DNA of 64,000 nt from Micromussa lordhowensis (lineage: Eukaryota > Cnidaria > Anthozoa > Scleractinia > Lobophylliidae). Below the pieces are notes generated by a model. The model saw only the letters and a list, made by a program, of their open reading frames with translations, was not told the origin of the DNA and did no database searches. Positions within the stretch are counted from its first letter, which is position 1. Every line of letters begins with the position of its first letter. The stretch is from NCBI GenBank assembly GCA_964020085.1, contig OZ026605.1, positions 9,616,060 to 9,680,059 on the forward strand. The letters are read 5' to 3'. Made by a program: the position numbers and the translations under genes. Shown in pieces: positions 61,056 to 64,000 of this stretch.

Positions 61056-64000
61056 CTATCCAAGAAACAAAACATTGTAATGAAACAATGAACTGAATGA
61101 GAAAATTATTTAACACTTTTCTTTATACCATGCCATAGAAAACACAGCCAATCAGAATACAGGAAAGCCGTTGTGTCTTCGTCGTATCGTGTTGCTGTTT
61201 GTGCTGTCAAGGCTATATTTTCTGTGGCATGGAAAGGCTTGTGTGTATACCGAGAAAATACAAGTGACTTGTGGGATATTCTAGGGTACACCACTCGAAA
61301 GCGTTGCACAGCTAATATATATCATGTTAATTTTGGTTTAATATTTAGTTAAAGAAACTAACTTAGCAATCCTCATTTCAATTTCTTACAGCTTAGTGTT
61401 TCTCTCTTTCTGCCCATTAAAGTTTACAAGACAATATCTATCAAAGTTACATTTCATCTAAAATTTTAAAGCCAGAAAGGACAATAGGCAATGTTCTCTC
61501 CAGATCCCAAAAAGCCGCGTGTCTTCAACGGCTAATATTAGAAAATCCGGCTCTTAGATTTTTGGAATTCTCAAATGTATAAAACGGTACGGCAATGGAA
61601 CTCAATCGAGTTTAGGTTAAACAAGTTGCATAGCTGCTTAAGCTCCGTTCATCGTCAAAAATGACGAAAGGTTTCACATAATGCAAGTGCGAATATATGA
61701 AAGACCATAATTTGAACTGCGAAGAAAGGTGCAAAGACATGAATGGTCATCGCAGTTATGTACCGAGTTAAAGCAGCTGTGAAAAAAGCCTGAAAATTTC
61801 AGTTTTGAAGACCTTTGAGCGAGATTCGACCCCTTGACTTCGAATCCCGTAAAAGCCTGATTTTTTAAGACCTTTTTTCACAGCTGCTTAAGTTGTGTAC
61901 ATAACTGCGATTGTCATAATGTCTTCGCAGGTTTCACATAATTTTGACGTAATTCAACGATTGTGCAGGCGGGCTATCAAAGGAAAATCCATGATTATTT
62001 TATTGTATATATTGAAACAAATTAGGAGACTAACATTGACTTCACCCACAAATAGCAAAAAATAGCTAACCTTAGCTAACCTAAGGCATGGTGAAGTGAG
62101 GAATAGATGCTTATGAACAAGCATACATCGGCTTTGCGAAAAGAATAACAATTTTAATTTTGTTTTCCTAGCAAGATTGTTGGTATTCACTAGCTACGCG
62201 GTTTCCTTTGATGTCGTGATTAATTGAAAAGGATGAAGGGCTTATATTTGGAAAGTCGCTTTAAGGTTGATATCTACTGAAGTATTGATTTGAGACGGTA
62301 GTGTTATTAAAGTATTCAATGACTTTTAAGATACCAATGACACATTTTGGAGCAGCAAGAACTTTGTTTTAACATGCTCAGCGTACAATATTAACAATTA
62401 ATTAATTCAGGTTATTTACTGTTTTCTTGGCCAATCAAAGCTTCCGACAAACAGTACAATATTATACAATAGGAAATGTACAGGGTGAAGCGTTTAGCAA
62501 TAACACTTGAAATAGACATTGCTGGTAAAGAACTTGACAGAAATTTTTTCGTATTCCAGTATTTTTCCGATTCGTTGTTTGCATAAAATTTGAGCTTTAG
62601 AAATTTGGCTAACCAAAGAAAATTGTTACTGACAAATACGAATGACAGAAGACCTTAAAAAGTGCTTAATCAAAAAGCTGTTTATTAATCAAGGTCGTAT
62701 TGTCAATTTTTTTAATAAGTCTTTCACAATTTCATTAAGGACTTCACCGATATATCCATAATTTAAGAGTTACTTTATTGAACTCTCTGTAAGATTCGAT
62801 AAAATGTTTGATCATAAACCTCTTGTTTTGAGATGTTGATTAGCATAAACCTCAATACCTTTTACTTGACAAAGCCGGCGACTTTGGCCCTGTTAGTTAA
62901 TTATCTGTTTTTCAGATGAAATAAGAATGAGAGATAATATAATTGTGGGATCAAACTAAAAGAAATGCATTTTTTCGACATGATTGCTTCTTTATATAGT
63001 ACTCAGTTTGGAATTTTGTTTTGTATGAAAACACCATTAAAAACAAGAATGGATAAATAAAAGTAAAGAACTCTTAAATGTATTACTGTATACCGACTAA
63101 ACTATACCTTCCAATGTCTCAGCCTGAAAGCTGAAAGACAAATTTCACTAGAATGTTTGTACCCTAGAGTTCCACCACAGACATACAAGTTTCATTACAT
63201 GGTAATAAACTCCAAGTTTGACTGAAACAGCTTTTAAGTAAAAAGAACTCGCTAAAATTGGATCACAATTAAAATTTAAAAACGTAATGGCGTGTTATTA
63301 TGTTAAAGCTTTATAAGTCACACTGTGCAACATATATATTGCACTCATCATTCTGACACAACACGGTCAGAGAATTGGGGGCGCGCTGTACCATGGGAGG
63401 GAGAAAAGAAATTTATCTACCTCTTTCCATAATCCTTCACTGCAGCACGTCTTGCTGATGGCAACGATGGCAACATTAATTTGTCGGTGGAATGAAATTG
63501 AAATATTGCATGCTGCATTTTTTTTTTCAATTGTAAATGGCAATTTTCTGTGATGCTTTCTTCTCGATACGAATCACCTCACTAAGACTGACATAATTCA
63601 TAAAGTTCCATCAATTCAACTGAGCAAACCAATTCGGTACGTGTATTCTTCTGCACAATGCATTAATAAACAGGTAATACGAGAACTTGCTTGCTCGGCA
63701 ATCTTCAATTTAATCGATCTGACGGGCAAATTCCCCCTTTCCAGTTTGGCAGACTTTGGAATTTTTCCATCCAAATATTTCTAAATTGGACAGCATATTT
63801 CTAAAACATTAATACTTAAAAGGTGTACCGACATCATGTGAATAGCTTACTGTATGTCTTGTTGACTTAATAAAAACTGAACCTGGCTGAGTCAGCCTGA
63901 GGCGGAAAGATAAGAGAAACACTGCTGTAACTTCTAACGACTTTCTTTGCGTGTCTCACAGCAGTCTATTTTTCTGAACAACACGTAGATATTTTTTCTC
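61056..64000. other. Probable last intron of the Kv1-like gene
   Basis: The preceding Kv1 exon should end in codons for TTVG on the minus strand, but I found no such exon to 64000. The stretch is AT-rich and contains a foldback element (61744-61925) and nothing else that I could identify. Confidence 0.5.
61744..61925. mobile_element. Foldback element in Kv1-like gene intron
   Basis: ATCGCAGTTATGTACCGAGT and AAAGCAGCTGTGAAAAAAG at the left pair with CTTTTTTCACAGCTGCTTAA and TGTACATAACTGCGAT at the right. The interior contains TTGAAGACCTTTGAGCGAGA and GATTCGACCCCTTGACTTCG, resembling part of a tRNA-like B-box segment. Confidence 0.55.

Overview
The window is nuclear DNA from an animal, very probably an anthozoan cnidarian and most likely a stony coral. 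This is inferred from intron-rich genes with GT-AG splice sites, AT-rich introns full of short inverted-repeat elements, tRNA-derived SINEs, and an intronless NACHT-LRR receptor of the kind greatly expanded in corals and anemones. Four protein-coding genes can be supported. Two of them (LRRC56 and liprin-alpha) I rebuilt exon by exon, with every intron phase consistent.

Layout. (1) <1-13.2 kb, plus strand: the 3' twelve exons of LRRC56, a ciliary leucine-rich-repeat protein needed for dynein-arm assembly; its 5' exons lie before the window. (2) 13.2-17.3 kb: intergenic, with foldback elements and no clear gene. (3) 17.3-~46.9 kb, plus strand: a complete liprin-alpha (PPFIA) gene, 30 coding exons and about 1220 residues, with an N-terminal coiled coil and three C-terminal SAM domains, plus an intron in the 3' UTR just after the stop codon. 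Its introns hold SINEs, MITEs, a 0.5-kb tandem duplication and a 0.4-kb tetranucleotide repeat. (4) 46.9-50.9 kb: a 1.2-kb non-autonomous DNA transposon, two near-perfect palindromes and three tandem copies of a ~315-bp unit. (5) 54,690-50,974, minus strand: one large open frame of 1238 residues. It has a four-pass membrane domain whose cysteine spacing and EK and E landmarks resemble connexins, followed by a NACHT NTPase and ribonuclease-inhibitor-type LRRs. This is the most interesting object here. (6) 54.7-60.7 kb: no gene recognised, one MITE. (7) 61,055-60,752, minus strand: the last coding exon of a Shaker-type (Kv1) potassium channel, ending in a PDZ-ligand tail; the rest of that gene lies beyond the window.

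The genes are not an operon and have separate jobs: cilia, synaptic/presynaptic-type scaffold, putative innate sensor and membrane excitability. No tRNA, rRNA or CRISPR was seen. Liprin-alpha is a scaffold that in bilaterians sits at synapses, and Shaker channels often bind PDZ scaffolds, but nothing in the sequence shows that the two neighbours act together.
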